A stretch of DNA of 64,000 nucleotides from JAIOSF01 sp047159865 (GCF_047159865.1 NZ_AP038804.1:2170001-2234000), one strand, 5' to 3'. Shown: positions 7,852 to 16,290, counted from the first letter of the stretch. Program-made: numbers and translations. Notes: generated from the sequence alone by a model not told the origin.

Positions 7852-8469
7852 ATGGTTAAACATTTAGTATTTTTTAAGTTATCAGAAGAGGGTATGGAAC
7901 AACAAGATTTAATAGTTGAAAAACTAAACAATCTTAAAGAAGAGATTGATTTTGTAAGAGCATTAGAAGTTGGTGTGAACTTTGCAGAAGAAGAGAGAGC
8001 TTTTGATATTGCATTAACAGTTATCGTTGATAGTAAGGAAGCACTTCAGGACTATGCTAGCCATGAAAAACATGTAGAGTTTGTAACTTTTGTAAAATCG
8101 TTAGATACGCATACAAAAGTGGTTGACTATGAGATTGAAAAAGAGCAGCCGAGTAAAGAGTTTGGAAATGCAAGTATCATCAAAAAAGCAAATATCTATT
8201 TTGAAGGAAATGTTACAAGTAGAACAGTATATGAATCAAATGGAGAGAGAAAAACACTAGGTATCATGATGCCAGGAAGTTATACTTTTAGTACAGACGA
8301 TGCAGAACATATGGAAATTATCGCTGGAGATGTTGAAGTAGAGATCAAAGGTGAAGAGGGTAATGTTGAGTATATTAAAGGTGGTGAATATTTTGAAGTA
8401 CCTGCAAACTCAAGTTTTGATATAAAAGTAAATGAACCAACAGATTATTGTTGTACATATATAAAATAA
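7852..8469 (+). CDS. Dabb domain fused to a PpnP-like nucleoside phosphorylase domain
   Basis: The 205-residue protein has two parts. Residues 1-98 (MVKHLVFFKL..., with ALTVIVDSKEALQDYASHEK) form a Dabb (stress-responsive A/B barrel) domain. Residues about 105-205 match PpnP/YaiE (DUF1255), a cupin that phosphorolyses purine and pyrimidine nucleosides, with LGIMMPGSYTFSTDDAEHME and NEPTDYCCTY. Normal PpnP is about 94 residues, so this is a fusion. An AAGGAG ribosome site precedes the ATG. It is followed within 14 bases by the AtpZ-like gene and then thyA-folA, consistent with a nucleotide role. Confidence 0.82.
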   Translation: MVKHLVFFKLSEEGMEQQDLIVEKLNNLKEEIDFVRALEVGVNFAEEERAFDIALTVIVDSKEALQDYASHEKHVEFVTFVKSLDTHTKVVDYEIEKEQPSKEFGNASIIKKANIYFEGNVTSRTVYESNGERKTLGIMMPGSYTFSTDDAEHMEIIAGDVEVEIKGEEGNVEYIKGGEYFEVPANSSFDIKVNEPTDYCCTYIK

Positions 8470-8482
8470 GAAACTAAATTTT

Positions 8483-8824
8483 ATGGAAAACAAAAATACA
8501 AACGAAGAGATAGCTATAGAAACAGAAAATGAAGCTAAGGTAAAACCTAAACATAAAGATAAACTTGAAGCACTTGATAATATGTCTTTAGGTATTTCAA
8601 TTGCAGTTGCTATTGCTATAGGAGTTGGAGTTGGTTTACTTTTAAAATCATGGACAGGATATACATGGACTCTATGGGTTGGTATTGCTTATGGTGTTGC
8701 GGCAGCTATTTTAAATGTATATAAAGCATATAAAAGAGCAAAAAAAGACTTAGATAAATTAGCAGAAGATCCAAAGTATAAATATGCGATGGAAAATGGA
8801 TATAAAAAAGAAGATGATGATTAA
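8483..8824 (+). CDS. AtpZ/AtpI-like membrane protein
   Basis: A 113-residue protein with a charged N-terminus, two membrane helices (about residues 34-53 and 60-82; SLGISIAVAIAIGVGVGLLL and YTWTLWVGIAYGVAAAILNV) and a charged tail ending in EEDDD-like residues. This matches the small F0F1-associated AtpZ/AtpI proteins thought to assist c-ring assembly or Mg/Ca uptake. The function is inferred from family resemblance; no atp operon is adjacent. It overlaps the start of the next gene. Confidence 0.75.
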   Translation: MENKNTNEEIAIETENEAKVKPKHKDKLEALDNMSLGISIAVAIAIGVGVGLLLKSWTGYTWTLWVGIAYGVAAAILNVYKAYKRAKKDLDKLAEDPKYKYAMENGYKKEDDD

Positions 8825-9356
8825 AAAATCATTAAAAATCTTTGCAATAGTTGATTTTGGTGTAGTTGTATTTTGTTTATTAGCTGGTCAAATGGATTGG
8901 CTTTTAAATACTCAAATTGCATTTTTTTCTTCATTAATAGTTACTATTGGCTCATATTTAGGGTATCAAAAAAATGTTCAAAATAGAGTTGAGGATCATG
9001 TAAATGAAGATGACAACTATGATGAAGTTGACAAAATGGATGATAAATATGATCTTTACTCACCTGAAGTTCCAGAAATAGAAATCAATGAAAACCCAAC
9101 AAAAGAAGAGATAAAAGAAGCAATGAAGCCTATTAAACAAAATTATTTCGCTAATTTTAAATCTGGTTTTGCAGGGATGGCATCTTTGTATCGAATTTTT
9201 GGTTATGTAGGGTTAGTGATAGGATTTTTTTATCTAAATAATAATGGATATTTACATATATATTCATATATTTTAGGTTTTTTAATTGTTCCTATCTCTT
9301 CACTTATTATTAGTATATCTTTAAAAAAAGAGTACAATCTAAAGGAAAATGTATAA
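8814..9356 (+). CDS. Conserved membrane protein of unknown function
   Basis: This protein of about 180 residues has paired hydrophobic helices near residues 8-26 and 33-50, an acidic central section (VNEDDNYDEVDKMDD), and paired C-terminal helices (about 125-142 and 152-170). The frame opens at 8784, but ATG at 8814 or 8817, overlapping the AtpZ-like stop and preceded by AAAAGAAG, is the likelier start. It is probably co-translated with the AtpZ-like gene. I cannot name a function. Confidence 0.75.
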   Translation: MMIKKSLKIFAIVDFGVVVFCLLAGQMDWLLNTQIAFFSSLIVTIGSYLGYQKNVQNRVEDHVNEDDNYDEVDKMDDKYDLYSPEVPEIEINENPTKEEIKEAMKPIKQNYFANFKSGFAGMASLYRIFGYVGLVIGFFYLNNNGYLHIYSYILGFLIVPISSLIISISLKKEYNLKENV

Positions 9357-9357
9357 C

Positions 9358-10221
9358 ATGAAACAATATCTTGATTTATTAGATCACATCTTATCTAAAG
9401 GTGTAAAAAAAGAAGATAGAACAGGTACAGGGACTACATCTGTATTTGGATATCAAATGAGATTTGACTTAAGTGAAGGTTTTCCTTTAGTTACTACTAA
9501 AAAGACTTTCTTAAAAGCAATTATCTCTGAGTTATTATGGTTTATAGAAGGTAGTACAGATGAAAGAAGACTTGCAGAATTACACTTTGGTGATAAAGCG
9601 GAAAATTTAATAGGTAAAAAAACAGTTTGGACAGCAAACGCAGATGCACAAGGTAAAGACCTTGGATATGTAAACACTGATACTATTAAAGAATTAGGAC
9701 CTGTATATGGAGCTCAATGGCGTTCATGGATGGGAACTGATGGTAAAGCTATTGATCAGTTAGCTGAATTAATTAACCAAATCAAAACAAACCCAGATTC
9801 AAGAAGAATGATTTTATCAGCCTGGAATGTAGGGGAGTTAAAAAAAATGGCATTACCACCATGTCATACATTCTTCCAGTTCTATGTGGCAGATGGGAAA
9901 CTATCTTGTCAATTGTACCAAAGAAGTGCAGATGTATTTTTGGGTGTTCCTTTTAATATAGCTTCATATGCACTTTTAACTATGATGATTGCTCAAGTTT
10001 GTGATTTAGAAGTAGGGGATTTTGTACATACATTTGGGGATGCACATATATACTCTAATCACTACGATCAAGTAAACTTACAATTAAGTAGAAAACCGTT
10101 CCCAATTCCGACTATGAAGATTAATCCAGATGTAAAAAATATGGAAGATTTTAAAATGGAAGATTTTGAATTAGTTGGATATGAATCACACGAATCAATT
10201 AAAGCAAAAATGGCAGTCTAA
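9358..10221 (+). CDS. thyA: Thymidylate synthase
   Basis: ThyA makes dTMP from dUMP using methylene-tetrahydrofolate. Motifs visible: MKQYLDLLDHIL, DRTGTGTTSVFG for phosphate binding, LPPCHTFFQFYV with the catalytic cysteine, and CQLYQRSADVFLGVPFN. At 287 residues it is slightly longer than the 264-residue E. coli enzyme. The ATG at 9358 is chosen because the protein then starts at the usual MKQYL; an ATG three codons earlier (9349) lies within the upstream gene. folA follows 12 bases later, which makes metabolic sense because ThyA oxidises the folate that FolA reduces. Confidence 0.97.
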   Translation: MKQYLDLLDHILSKGVKKEDRTGTGTTSVFGYQMRFDLSEGFPLVTTKKTFLKAIISELLWFIEGSTDERRLAELHFGDKAENLIGKKTVWTANADAQGKDLGYVNTDTIKELGPVYGAQWRSWMGTDGKAIDQLAELINQIKTNPDSRRMILSAWNVGELKKMALPPCHTFFQFYVADGKLSCQLYQRSADVFLGVPFNIASYALLTMMIAQVCDLEVGDFVHTFGDAHIYSNHYDQVNLQLSRKPFPIPTMKINPDVKNMEDFKMEDFELVGYESHESIKAKMAV

Positions 10222-10233
10222 AAGGCAAATATT

Positions 10234-10737
10234 ATGAAAATTTCAATGATAGTAGCATACGGAAAAAACTGGGAAATAGGGCTAAAAAATCAAATGTTAT
10301 GGCATATAAGTGAAGATTTTAAAAACTTCAAAACCATCACAAGCGGACATCATATACTTATGGGAAGAAAAACATTTGAATCAATAGGAAAACCACTCCC
10401 AAATAGAATATCAATAGTATTATCTAATAGTGGTTTTGAGTGTGAAGGAGTTCACACTTTTAATGATATACAAAAAGCACTCAACTTTGCACGAGAAAAT
10501 GCAGAAGAAGAACTCTTTATAATAGGTGGTGCCAATATCTATGAAACTATGTTTCCTTATGTAAATAAAATGTATTTAAGTGAAGTCGATTTTGAGGGAA
10601 TTGCCGATGCTTTTTTAAAAGAGATAGACTTCTCATCGTGGGATCTAACAGAAGAAAAAACACACGAAGCTATCATCGTTGATGGAAAAGTAAAAAGTCC
10701 AGCTTGGAATTTTAAGGTGTGGATTAAAAAAGATTGA
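10234..10737 (+). CDS. folA: Dihydrofolate reductase
   Basis: The 167-residue enzyme reduces dihydrofolate with NADPH, regenerating the product of the neighbouring thyA reaction. Motifs: ISMIVAYGKNWEIGLKNQML at the N-terminus (W and L around the folate pocket), HHILMGRKTFESIGKPLPNR for NADPH binding, and LFIIGGANIYETM. Length is typical. A cassette-type insertion begins about 65 bases after its stop. Confidence 0.96.
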   Translation: MKISMIVAYGKNWEIGLKNQMLWHISEDFKNFKTITSGHHILMGRKTFESIGKPLPNRISIVLSNSGFECEGVHTFNDIQKALNFARENAEEELFIIGGANIYETMFPYVNKMYLSEVDFEGIADAFLKEIDFSSWDLTEEKTHEAIIVDGKVKSPAWNFKVWIKKD

Positions 10738-10829
10738 TTTTTATAAAATGTTGTTTTAGTACTGAAAACGGTGTTATACAACTAAAATGATTGGTAATAA
10801 CTAGTTATGTTCAGGAGTAAAGTAAAAAA

Positions 10830-11039
10830 ATGAGAGAATCTTTCAAAAAGAAAATTATTGAAGTTTGCAATAAAAAAATTGAAGCCAAAGGCTCAAATGT
10901 TGGACTATCATTTTATGCATTTTTTGCAAATGAAAATGATGACCCAGAATTATTAATGGAAGTTGCCCAATGGTGGATACTAACAAATAAGTTAGACCAC
11001 TTTGAAAAAGCAATCAAAATAAAAGAAATGGTAGAGTAA
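10830..11039 (+). CDS. Cassette 2: small protein of unknown function
   Basis: A 69-residue soluble protein with no signal or membrane segment. It is rich in charged residues, with an aromatic patch (VGLSFYAFFANENDDPELLM) and VAQWWILTNKLDHFEKA. GGAG lies about 10 bases before the ATG. The cassette start at 10804 (G^TTATGT) and the downstream R'' box ACATAAC at 11063 are perfect complements, so this gene is the sole cargo of a cassette of about 384 bp. I believe similar short proteins occur in other cassette arrays but cannot confirm that here. Confidence 0.78.
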   Translation: MRESFKKKIIEVCNKKIEAKGSNVGLSFYAFFANENDDPELLMEVAQWWILTNKLDHFEKAIKIKEMVE

Positions 11040-11062
11040 AATTAACTTTTACTAACAATCAA

Positions 11063-11194
11063 ACATAACAAAACACCGAAAGAGAACAAGTGACCCTGCG
11101 ATTTTAAACCTTTATTAGTTATCATTTAGTGGTTATTCAAAGAAATAAGCAAACTGAAAAATGGGTCACTTGTCCATTGCTTCAGTCGTTATCT
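11063..11194 (+). repeat. attC-like recombination site 2 (132 bp)
   Basis: R'' ACATAAC at 11063-11069 complements the cassette-2 start GTTATGT at 10804-10810. R' is GTTATCT at 11188-11194. The arms pair over AACAAGTGACCC against GGGTCACTTGTC (11 of 12). No gene lies in it. Confidence 0.82.
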
Positions 11195-11279
11195 GATGAA
11201 ATTTATATTTACTATTTTACTCTCATAACTCTATAAATAAAACTTAGATATAATAAAATTTATAATATCAAGGGTGCTT

Positions 11280-11564
11280 ATGAAAACAAAACAAGAACTA
11301 ATGGAAGACTTATTAACTAAGCTTAATATAACTATATCTACAAATTTATTTAATCCTCAAAATGGAACAATAACCAAAGATGGCTTACTTGAGATAAGTC
11401 ATGGTATAACAAAATTAATCAATAAAAATTCAGATAAGCCAACAATTGTACAACATATAAATAGTCAATTAGGAACGCCTCCAGATACTGAACATATAGG
11501 TGATAATGGACAAATAAGTGCCAAATTTATTGAAGATATTCTTACATATTTACCAAAAGATTAA
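11280..11564 (+). CDS. Cassette 3, gene 1: hypothetical protein upstream of a restriction endonuclease
   Basis: A 94-residue hydrophilic protein. The frame opens with a GTG at 11274, but the ATG at 11280, five bases after AGGG, is the better start. No helix-turn-helix is evident, so a controller role is not supported by motif. It ends 5 bases before the putative endonuclease gene, implying one transcript. Possible roles include an endonuclease partner or regulator, but I do not recognise it. Confidence 0.7.
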   Translation: MKTKQELMEDLLTKLNITISTNLFNPQNGTITKDGLLEISHGITKLINKNSDKPTIVQHINSQLGTPPDTEHIGDNGQISAKFIEDILTYLPKD

Positions 11565-11569
11565 TTAAT

Positions 11570-12355
11570 ATGGATACATTAATAACAACACAATATTTTA
11601 AAGAATATAGAAAAGAACTAGGCTTTACAAACCAAGGTGATGTTAAAAAGTTTTTTGCAGGAAAAGATATAACTCCTACCGTTGATTACAATTATATTAA
11701 ATTATTAAATACTAGACTTATTGAAATAATAATAAAAATAAATTCATTAGTTTCAACAGATATTAACATACTAAAAATAGATGAATTTTGCACTGATAAT
11801 GTAGAATTAGTTTTTAATAAATTAAAAGATAATGATATTATACAAAGATTGAACAATCAAGGAAGAAGACCAGAGCAAGTTTATTTTTCATGGATGAGAG
11901 GATATATTATCTCGAATTATTTCCTTAAAGCATTAAGTAAAATATTTGAAGTGAATCTTGAAGATATATCATTAATTGGGGATGATGACTTAGTAAATAT
12001 TGAATCATTCAAAAGAACACCAACAGCAGATTTAGAAGTTACATTAAAAGATGGTAATAAATTAAGAATTGAAGTACAATCTGGATTTGTCGGTGTAAAT
12101 GATATCAAACAACATAAAGTTTTAGAAGCAAAAAGAATTTTTGAAACAAAGAGAATATCTTCATTAGGAATTCATTTTGATTTATTTAATGGGCAAGTAG
12201 CATTTATTAAACTAGATGAGATAGAAGATGATAGTGTAAACTGGATTACAAGACAACAGATGGAAGGTCAAACTGTTTTTAATATAGACCAAAACTATTT
12301 TACTTGGAAACTGACAGAAACTCCACCTTCATTAAACGAAATATTTGCAGATTAA
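11570..12355 (+). CDS. Cassette 3, gene 2: putative type II restriction endonuclease
   Basis: The 261-residue protein lies directly before a C5-cytosine methyltransferase, the usual place for its endonuclease. Around residues 143-165 it shows TADLEVTLKDGNKLRIEVQS, fitting a PD-(D/E)XK-type core (Asp in TADLE, Glu-Val-Gln in place of the usual D/E-X-K) followed by a Gly-rich turn. No other family signature is visible and the recognition sequence cannot be read. The call rests on context plus this partial motif. Its stop is two bases before the methyltransferase ATG. Confidence 0.7.
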   Translation: MDTLITTQYFKEYRKELGFTNQGDVKKFFAGKDITPTVDYNYIKLLNTRLIEIIIKINSLVSTDINILKIDEFCTDNVELVFNKLKDNDIIQRLNNQGRRPEQVYFSWMRGYIISNYFLKALSKIFEVNLEDISLIGDDDLVNIESFKRTPTADLEVTLKDGNKLRIEVQSGFVGVNDIKQHKVLEAKRIFETKRISSLGIHFDLFNGQVAFIKLDEIEDDSVNWITRQQMEGQTVFNIDQNYFTWKLTETPPSLNEIFAD

Positions 12356-12357
12356 AA

Positions 12358-13542
12358 ATGATGAACAAGAAATTTAAAGTTTTAGACTTATTTGCAGGAG
12401 TTGGTGGGCTTAGTTATGGTTTCGCTCATGATAATAATTTTGAAATAATAGCCGCAAATGAACTTTTACCTGATATGGCTAAAGCATATTCGTTAAATCA
12501 TCCAACTGTTAAGATGTATAATCGAGATATTAAAGACTTTGGACTTAAAAATCTTACAGAAGATTTACAAATAAAAAAAGGTGATATTGATTTAATCGTT
12601 GGTGGCCCACCTTGTCAAGCATTTTCAACTGTTGGAAAAAGATTAATTGATGACCCAAGAGGTCAATTATTTCAAGAGTATTATAGAGTTCTAGAAGAAT
12701 TAAACCCAAAAGTGTTTTTATTTGAAAATGTTAAAGGACTTTTATCAATGCAAAAGGGGGAATTATTAAAAACAATTTTATCACTTTTTGAGTCTTTAGG
12801 ATACAAAGTTAAATACAAAGTTTTAAATTCAGCAGATTATGGTGTACCACAAATTAGAGAAAGAGTGATTATAATTGGTACAAAATTAAATCAAGATTTT
12901 GAATATCCAAATAAAACCCATTGTAATTCAGATGATAATAATATTTTTAACCAAGATTTAAAACCATATTTAACGCTATCAGAAGCTATAAGTGATTTAC
13001 CATTTATTAAAAGCAATGAAGAAAGTTTTGAATATAGCAGTAAATCAAATAATGAATTTCAAAGATTAATGAGAAAAAAAGCACCTGAAAGACTAATGGA
13101 TCATAATTCACCAAAAAATAATGAAAAATTAGTGAAACTTATGGAATGTTTACCTGATGGTGGAACACCACTAGATGCACCTGAAGAGTTAAGACCAACA
13201 AGTGGATTTAAAAATACATATTGTAGATTATGGTGGAAAAGACCAGCACCTACAATTACCAGAAATTTGAGTACTCCATCATCTTCAAGATGTATTCATC
13301 CAAAAGCACCACGACCATTAACAACTAGAGAAGGTGCAAGAATACAATGTTTTCCAGATAGCTATATTTTTTATGGCTCAAGAAGTTCGAAAAATTTACA
13401 AATAGGAAATGCTGTACCTACTTTTTTATCAATAGCCTTGAAGAATTCAATAAAGAAGCACTTAGTAACAGATAACAATTCGTTGGAAAAGAACAAGAGT
13501 ACAGAGCAAAAGATTGAGCTTTTAACTAAGAAAGCTAGTTAA
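12358..13542 (+). CDS. Cassette 3, gene 3: DNA (cytosine-5) methyltransferase
   Basis: The protein of about 394 residues contains the ordered C5-methyltransferase motifs: VLDLFAGVGGLSYGF (I, AdoMet binding), GGPPCQAFST (IV, catalytic Cys), FENVKGL (VI), QIRERVIIIG (VIII), and a C-terminal QIGNAVP (X). The frame extends upstream to 12304 inside the endonuclease gene, but ATG 12358 begins just before motif I and is the likely start. It should methylate the site cut by the preceding gene. The last 24 codons lie inside attC site 3. Confidence 0.93.
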   Translation: MMNKKFKVLDLFAGVGGLSYGFAHDNNFEIIAANELLPDMAKAYSLNHPTVKMYNRDIKDFGLKNLTEDLQIKKGDIDLIVGGPPCQAFSTVGKRLIDDPRGQLFQEYYRVLEELNPKVFLFENVKGLLSMQKGELLKTILSLFESLGYKVKYKVLNSADYGVPQIRERVIIIGTKLNQDFEYPNKTHCNSDDNNIFNQDLKPYLTLSEAISDLPFIKSNEESFEYSSKSNNEFQRLMRKKAPERLMDHNSPKNNEKLVKLMECLPDGGTPLDAPEELRPTSGFKNTYCRLWWKRPAPTITRNLSTPSSSRCIHPKAPRPLTTREGARIQCFPDSYIFYGSRSSKNLQIGNAVPTFLSIALKNSIKKHLVTDNNSLEKNKSTEQKIELLTKKAS

Positions 13543-13600
13543 ATCTAAAACCAAATTTTCACTTGTAAATATCCCTTCTCTTTCAACTCAACCGTTAGAC
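13470..13600 (+). repeat. attC-like recombination site 3 (131 bp)
   Basis: R'' (C)AGATAAC at 13469-13476 is the exact complement of the cassette-3 start GTTATCTG at 11188-11195 (8 of 8). R' is GTTAGAC at 13594-13600, a perfect GTTRRRY. Inner arms pair moderately (GTTGGAAAAGAA with TTCTCTTTCAAC). It overlaps the methyltransferase 3' end. Confidence 0.8.
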
Positions 13601-13637
13601 AGCAATTATAAATACTAATTTGTATTTATTCTTTGAG

Positions 13638-13670
13638 AAAGAGACTAAATTATTATTTAGTCTCTTTTTT
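13638..13670 (+). terminator. Terminator hairpin between cassette 3 and topA
   Basis: AAAGAGACTAAA (13638-13649) and TTTAGTCTCTTT (13656-13667) form a perfect 12-bp stem with a 6-base loop, followed by a T run for rightward transcripts. The loop contains the topA stop codon, so the hairpin may also act at the 3' end of topA, although its leftward T tail is poor. Confidence 0.8.
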
Positions 13671-16082
13671 TGTTGCAGTAGTTGTCTTTTTTACTGCAGG
13701 TTTTTTAGCTGCAGTTGTTGCTTTTTTAGCAGGAGTTTTTTTCACTGCTGTAGTTTTCTTTTTAGCTGTTGTAGCTTTCTTTGCAGGTGCTTTTTTAGCT
13801 GCTGCTCCTCGTCTACCTTTAACTGGTTGGTTTTTAATAATCTCTTTTACTTCATCCCAATTTAAAGCTTTAATATCTTGCTCATCTAACTCTTTTGGAA
13901 GTTTATAGTTTTTCTTTTTCGATTTGATATATGGACCATATCGTCCTATTAAAATTTGTGTTTCTTCTTCTGGAAAGTCTTTTAATAATGCTTTTGCTTT
14001 TATCTCTTTGAGTTCTTTGATTACTTCCAAAGCACGAGGAAGTTCAACTGTATACGGATCATCCTCCTTTAGTGAAAAATATTCAGATTTGATTTGTAAA
14101 TAAGGACCAAATCTACCTATATTTACTTTTATATCATTTCCATTTTCATCTTGTCCTAAAACTTTAGGAAGTTGTAATAATACAAGTGATTCTTCCAATG
14201 TTATATTATTTACACTTATTGTTTTAGGAATAGAAGCTATTTTTGGTTTCTCTTCATCCTCTTTTGTTCCACATTGTACATACGGACCATATTGTCCTAC
14301 ACGCGCTGTGATTGGCTTTTTAAGCTCAGGATGTTCCCCTAACTCTCGTATGTCTGAAAATTTAGCACGAGGCGCATTTTCTGTTTTATCATCTACATTT
14401 TTAACAAATGGTTCATAAAACTCTTTCATAACATCTTCCCATGCCATCTCACCATCAGCAATTTTATCAAACTCTTCTTCTACATATGCTGTAAATCCAA
14501 GACTTACAATGTTTTCAAAATGCTCAACTAAAAAGTCGTTTACAACTGTACCTATTAAAGTTGGTTGTAGTTTTTTATCTTCTGTTTTTATTACATATTC
14601 TCTTGCTTGAATTGTGGCAATTGTTGGAGCATAAGTAGAAGGTCTTCCGATACCTTCTGCTTCCATTTTTTTAACCAAAGCAGCTTCTGAGTATCTAGCA
14701 GGTGGCTTAGTAAAATTTTGTTCTGTTATAAGTTTCTCAAGATTTAAAACTGTACCTTTTGAAATAGTAGGTAAAATCTTTTCTGTATTATCTAAAGCAG
14801 CTTCAGGATCATCACTTCCCTCTGTATATGCTTTCATAAATCCTGCAAATACTATTCTTGTTCCTTTAGATTGAAATTCATATTCTTTGTTTGCGCCAGC
14901 TGATATTTTATATGTAGTATTTGCTACTACTGCTTGTGCCATCTGTGTTGCTATTGTTCTTTTCCAAATAAGGCTATAAAGTCTGTATTGACTATGGTCT
15001 AAATATGGTTTTACATCACTAGGTTTCAGTGCCAAATTAACTGGACGAATCGCTTCATGGGCTTCTTGAGCACCTTTTGCTTTGCTTTTATAGTGTCTAG
15101 GTTTTGCTAATGCATATTGATTTCCATATTCACTAGTAATAACTTCTTTTGCAGCACTTGTAGCAAATGAAGATAGATTTACACTATCTGTTCTCATATA
15201 TGTTATGAGACCTCCAGTATGACCTGGAATTGTAACACTACCCTCATAAAGTTGTTGGGCTACTATCATTGTTTGTTTTACACCAAAACCAGCTTTTCTA
15301 CTGGCTTCCTGTTGTAAGGTTGAAGTTGTAAAAGGAGGAGCAGGATTTCTTTTACTCTCTTTTTCTTCTATATCCTCAAGTATATATTGACCCTTATTAC
15401 AAGAGTCTTCGATAATTTTTGCTTCTGCTTCATTATTGATTTTTGCTATTTTATTATCGATTTTTGCTAAGTCTGCTTTAAATTCTGGTGTATTAAATTC
15501 TGTTTTTACTTTCCAAAATTCTACAGGGATAAATGCTTCAATCTCTTTTTCTCTATCAACTAAAATTCTAACTGCAACACTTTGCACACGACCAGCACTC
15601 AAACCATATCGTACTTTTTTCCAGATTAGAGGAGATAGTTTATATCCTACTGCTCTATCTAAAATTCTTCTTGCTTGTTGCGCATCAACTAAATTTTGGT
15701 CAACATCTCTTGGGTTTGCTAAAGCTTCTAAAATTGCTTTTTCTGTAATCTCATGAAAAACTATTCTTTTTAAAGGATTCTTTTCTATTTTTAGTGCAGG
15801 GATAAGATGCCAAGCAATTGCCTCACCCTCCCTATCCTCATCGGCCGCGAGGTAAATAACAGTGTCTTTTTTGATCTGTTTTTTTAAATCAGCTATTACT
15901 TTGCTTTTATCTCGAGAGACCATATACTGAGGTTTGAAGTTATCTTCTGGATCAAACCCAAGTTTTGATTTAGGAAGATCTCTTACATGACCCATAGATG
16001 CCATGACTGTATAGTCTGATCCTAAAAATTTCGATATTGTTCTAGCTTTTGCAGGTGACTCAACTATCACTAAGTTTTTCAT
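13653..16082 (-). CDS. topA: DNA topoisomerase I
   Basis: The 809-residue type IA topoisomerase relaxes negative supercoils. The Toprim domain starts MKNLVIVESPAKARTISKFL and includes DEDREGEAIAWHL. The active-site tyrosine is in GGLITYMRTDSVNLS near residue 290. Instead of clear zinc fingers, the C-terminus has three repeats (RVGQYGPYVQCG, NIGRFGPYLQ, LIGRYGPYIKS). After these comes an unusual tail of about 55 residues made of Lys, Ala and Thr repeats like eukaryotic histone H1 (from about residue 755). The tail probably adds nonspecific DNA binding. Confidence 0.97.
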   Translation of the reverse strand: MKNLVIVESPAKARTISKFLGSDYTVMASMGHVRDLPKSKLGFDPEDNFKPQYMVSRDKSKVIADLKKQIKKDTVIYLAADEDREGEAIAWHLIPALKIEKNPLKRIVFHEITEKAILEALANPRDVDQNLVDAQQARRILDRAVGYKLSPLIWKKVRYGLSAGRVQSVAVRILVDREKEIEAFIPVEFWKVKTEFNTPEFKADLAKIDNKIAKINNEAEAKIIEDSCNKGQYILEDIEEKESKRNPAPPFTTSTLQQEASRKAGFGVKQTMIVAQQLYEGSVTIPGHTGGLITYMRTDSVNLSSFATSAAKEVITSEYGNQYALAKPRHYKSKAKGAQEAHEAIRPVNLALKPSDVKPYLDHSQYRLYSLIWKRTIATQMAQAVVANTTYKISAGANKEYEFQSKGTRIVFAGFMKAYTEGSDDPEAALDNTEKILPTISKGTVLNLEKLITEQNFTKPPARYSEAALVKKMEAEGIGRPSTYAPTIATIQAREYVIKTEDKKLQPTLIGTVVNDFLVEHFENIVSLGFTAYVEEEFDKIADGEMAWEDVMKEFYEPFVKNVDDKTENAPRAKFSDIRELGEHPELKKPITARVGQYGPYVQCGTKEDEEKPKIASIPKTISVNNITLEESLVLLQLPKVLGQDENGNDIKVNIGRFGPYLQIKSEYFSLKEDDPYTVELPRALEVIKELKEIKAKALLKDFPEEETQILIGRYGPYIKSKKKNYKLPKELDEQDIKALNWDEVKEIIKNQPVKGRRGAAAKKAPAKKATTAKKKTTAVKKTPAKKATTAAKKPAVKKTTTATKKETK

Positions 16083-16232
16083 AGATTGCCTTAAGATTTG
16101 TGTTTTATAAATCGAATACTAACATAAAAAAATTTAATTTAAATTAATTCTATATTAATATAGTACTTAAATAAGTTTATACTCATCAATAATGATAAAT
16201 TACTAAATGATTACTTAAAAGAAGTGCCAAAT

Positions 16233-16260
16233 TTGAAATTTACTAAACTTTAGATATAAT
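16233..16260 (+). promoter_or_regulatory. Promoter of tkt
   Basis: TTGAAA at 16233-16238, a 16-base spacer and TATAAT at 16255-16260 lie 30 bases before the tkt start. The rest of the 208-bp topA-tkt gap is AT-rich with no gene. Confidence 0.65.
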
Positions 16261-16290
16261 CAACGAAAATTAACAAATTAGGATAATAAA

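Noticed and set aside
12304..12357. Methyltransferase start at 12304
   Set aside because: It would add 18 residues inside the endonuclease gene; ATG 12358 lies just before motif I.
13620..13908. Two right-going frames rich in Cys/Phe/Val opposite the end of topA
   Set aside because: They are antisense shadows of the repetitive Lys/Ala tail of topA, have no ribosome site and overlap a terminator.
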